From the NCBI GenBank assembly GCA_034659075.1, contig JAYEGM010000258.1, positions 1 to 6,735 on the forward strand: a stretch of 6,735 nt of DNA, in the 5' to 3' direction. The notes below the pieces were generated by a model. It worked only from the letters and a program-made list of their open reading frames with translations. It made no database searches and was not told where the DNA came from. Source of the stretch: BMS3Bbin11 sp034659075 (GTDB lineage: Bacteria; Pseudomonadota; Gammaproteobacteria; BMS3Bbin11). Every line of letters starts with the position of its first letter. Position 1 is the stretch's first letter. This document shows, one piece after another, positions 5,159-6,735 of the stretch. The position numbers and the translations under genes are program-made.

Positions 5159-6735
5159 ATGGCCAGAAAAATAAAGGATTTCCTCGACGAGATAGGTGCT
5201 GCCGCCAGAGCTTATAACGCCGGAGAGGTCGAGAGTGCATCCGGTAGACTTGTTGAACAGATACGGGAGAATATTGCCACGTATCCAAAAGGCTTTGTAA
5301 AGGAGTTGGAAATAGCGGCCGGGATTTTCGACTGGCAACGCGCTGATGAGTTGTGTGGCAAGCTGGTTACTCATCTGCGTACACGCGCGAAGCCGTATCC
5401 CTTAGTTGAGTCAAAAGCCATTCTTGCTACTCTTCGCCGCAAGCGGTATTTCGATCTGATCAACAAAGTCGCCGATGTACTGATTCAGACGGGGCAGGAC
5501 GAACCGAGTATCCGAAGGCAATACGCGCAGTCCCTGCTAGACTTGGGGCAGCTCACTGCGGGTCTAGATGTGCTCCAGGTTCTGGAACAGGACTGCCTGG
5601 ATGAAAACAATGATGCCGAATTAGCTGAAGCCCGGGGCCTCATGGGCCGCGCACAGAAGCAGATGTACCTGGACGCTGCCGCAGATAAACGCCCGGGCGC
5701 TATGCTCCGTCAACATCTGGAGAATGCGGTCTCATTTTATGCCAGTGTGTATGAGGAAAATAAGAATCACATCTGGCACGGAATCAATACCGTTGCCCTG
5801 CTTAAACGTGCGAAACGCGACAAGGTAACCTTGGCCACGAGCTTGCCCGATGCCAGAGTAATCGCAAAAGACATACTGAAATGTATTTCGTCAAAAAAGA
5901 AAGTTGACCCGTGGGATTGCGCAAGTGCAGTAGAAGCTTGCCTGGCATTGAAAGATTATCCGCGAGCCTTTGAGTGGATTCTCAAGTACACACAGGAAAA
6001 CAAAGACGCCGACGCTTTCGAATATGCTAGCAGCCTGCGCCAGTTAGAGGAGGTCTGGGAGCTGGATGACGGCAATAAGGAGCATGCACAGATCCTTCAC
6101 CTGCTGCGTGCGGCGCTATTACGCCAGGAAGGCGGCAAGGTGGAGATCGAAAACCCGACCCAGAATCTTATCACTGCTACGGTACTGGAAGCGGACAAGC
6201 AGTTTGAACAGATCCTCGGCAAGGACCGCTACAAGTGCTTCCAATGGTATCGTACGGGACTGGATCGGGCCACCGGAGTAGCCCAAATCTGTGATCGCTC
6301 AGGTAATTGTCACGGTTCCGGTTTCCTCGTCCGAGGTGTAGACCTGCACCAGGGCTTCGGACAGGAATGGGTGGTGGTTACAAACGCACATGTAGTCAGT
6401 GATGATATGGCAGAGCAAAGCTCCATACCAGCCGCACTGCCCGCAGATGAGGTTCGAATTCGTTTCGAGGCAAAAGATTCAAACGAAGAGTTTGAAGTAG
6501 ATAAGATCCTCTTCAGCTCTCCTCGGACCGAACTGGACTGCACAATCCTAAGCCTTAATCCACCCGTCGTACACGAATCCCCCTATCCGATTGCCAGGCG
6601 ACTTCCATTGGTGGATAAAAACCAGCGGGTCTACATTATTGGTCATCCCCGCGGCGGCGGTCTGTCCTTTTCTATAGATGACAATCTGCTCCTCGATCAT
6701 GAGAGACCCGTGGTGCATTACCGTGCTCCTACTGA
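5159..6735 (+). CDS. TPR-S / TRAFs-binding-like scaffold fused to a trypsin-like serine protease (3' truncated by window)
   Basis: The frame is open from the ATG at 5159 to the window end (525 codons, no stop). GGAG at 5150-5153 precedes the ATG; GTG at 5153 is in frame but overlaps that site. Residues 1 to about 350 are almost all helical with repeat-like amphipathic helices. The segment W206-H-G-I-N210 followed by leucines matches the hallmark of the TPR-containing 'MAP3K TRAFs-binding' (TPR-S) family. From about 385 there is a trypsin-fold protease: GSGFLV entry strand, T-N-A-H with catalytic His411, L-D-C-T with catalytic Asp460, and G-H-P-R-G-G-G at 495-501. The frame stops at YRAPT, exactly where family members continue to the GSSGSP nucleophile motif, so the Ser is outside the window. 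There is no signal peptide, so it should be cytoplasmic. Role (inference): the helical part senses a signal, proposed for TPR-S to be NAD+-derived, and gates proteolysis. TIR genes upstream and the hydrolase in the same operon fit that idea. Confidence 0.85.
   Translation, partial: MARKIKDFLDEIGAAARAYNAGEVESASGRLVEQIRENIATYPKGFVKELEIAAGIFDWQRADELCGKLVTHLRTRAKPYPLVESKAILATLRRKRYFDLINKVADVLIQTGQDEPSIRRQYAQSLLDLGQLTAGLDVLQVLEQDCLDENNDAELAEARGLMGRAQKQMYLDAAADKRPGAMLRQHLENAVSFYASVYEENKNHIWHGINTVALLKRAKRDKVTLATSLPDARVIAKDILKCISSKKKVDPWDCASAVEACLALKDYPRAFEWILKYTQENKDADAFEYASSLRQLEEVWELDDGNKEHAQILHLLRAALLRQEGGKVEIENPTQNLITATVLEADKQFEQILGKDRYKCFQWYRTGLDRATGVAQICDRSGNCHGSGFLVRGVDLHQGFGQEWVVVTNAHVVSDDMAEQSSIPAALPADEVRIRFEAKDSNEEFEVDKILFSSPRTELDCTILSLNPPVVHESPYPIARRLPLVDKNQRVYIIGHPRGGGLSFSIDDNLLLDHERPVVHYRAPT

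Noticed and set aside
6066..6281. 71-codon + ORF and nearby minus ORF (6310-6543) inside the protease gene
   Set aside because: Out-of-frame shadows; the long open frame from 5159 has clear TPR-like and protease motifs across both.

Overview
The window (6735 bp) looks like an accessory 'island' segment from a Gram-negative bacterium, probably a proteobacterium. The reasons are two predicted inner-membrane proteins with large extracytoplasmic domains, a Sec-exported cysteine-containing DUF1036-type protein, and Shine-Dalgarno/sigma70-like signals. I cannot name the genus. All supported genes are on the + strand. No rRNA, tRNA, complete insertion sequence or CRISPR array is visible.

Layout. 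(a) 1-96: possible C-terminal tail of a gene entering from the left; frame uncertain. (b) 97-542: AT-rich non-coding stretch with several short dyads and a perfect TATAAT box. (c) 543-1544: TIR domain, one transmembrane helix and an unrecognised extracytoplasmic domain. (d) 1594-2100: small secreted DUF1036-like protein. (e) 2270-3841: second TIR protein with a transmembrane helix, then a long Pro/Lys/Glu/Val-rich linker and a different C-terminal domain. (f) 3842-4197: non-coding, with a good candidate promoter and a short palindrome. (g) 4198-5145: serine alpha/beta hydrolase. (h) 5159-6735: large helical-repeat protein (TPR / 'MAP3K TRAFs-binding'-like, TPR-S type) fused to a trypsin-like serine protease. 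Gene (h) is cut off by the window end just before the expected nucleophile serine.

How the parts may work together (inference). Both TIR domains keep the W-V-x-x-E motif whose Glu is the catalytic NAD+-cleaving residue in active TIR enzymes such as SARM1. Their predicted topology puts TIR in the cytoplasm and the variable C-terminal domain in the periplasm, so they look like transmembrane receptors whose output could be an NAD+-derived signal or NAD+ depletion. TPR-S scaffolds have been proposed from comparative genomics to sense NAD+-derived signals and to control effectors. Here the scaffold is fused to a protease and sits 13 bp downstream of a lipase/esterase-like hydrolase. The attractive model is: periplasmic trigger (perhaps involving the DUF1036 protein) -> TIR activation -> NAD-derived signal -> TPR-S/protease -> hydrolase or other target. 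The sequence supports the domains. The signalling chain itself, and the assumption that both halves of the locus form one system, are inferred.

The left half (genes c-e and their spacers) looks visibly more AT-rich than the hydrolase/protease pair. The two halves are separated by a 356-bp spacer with its own promoter candidate, so they may be two independently acquired modules.
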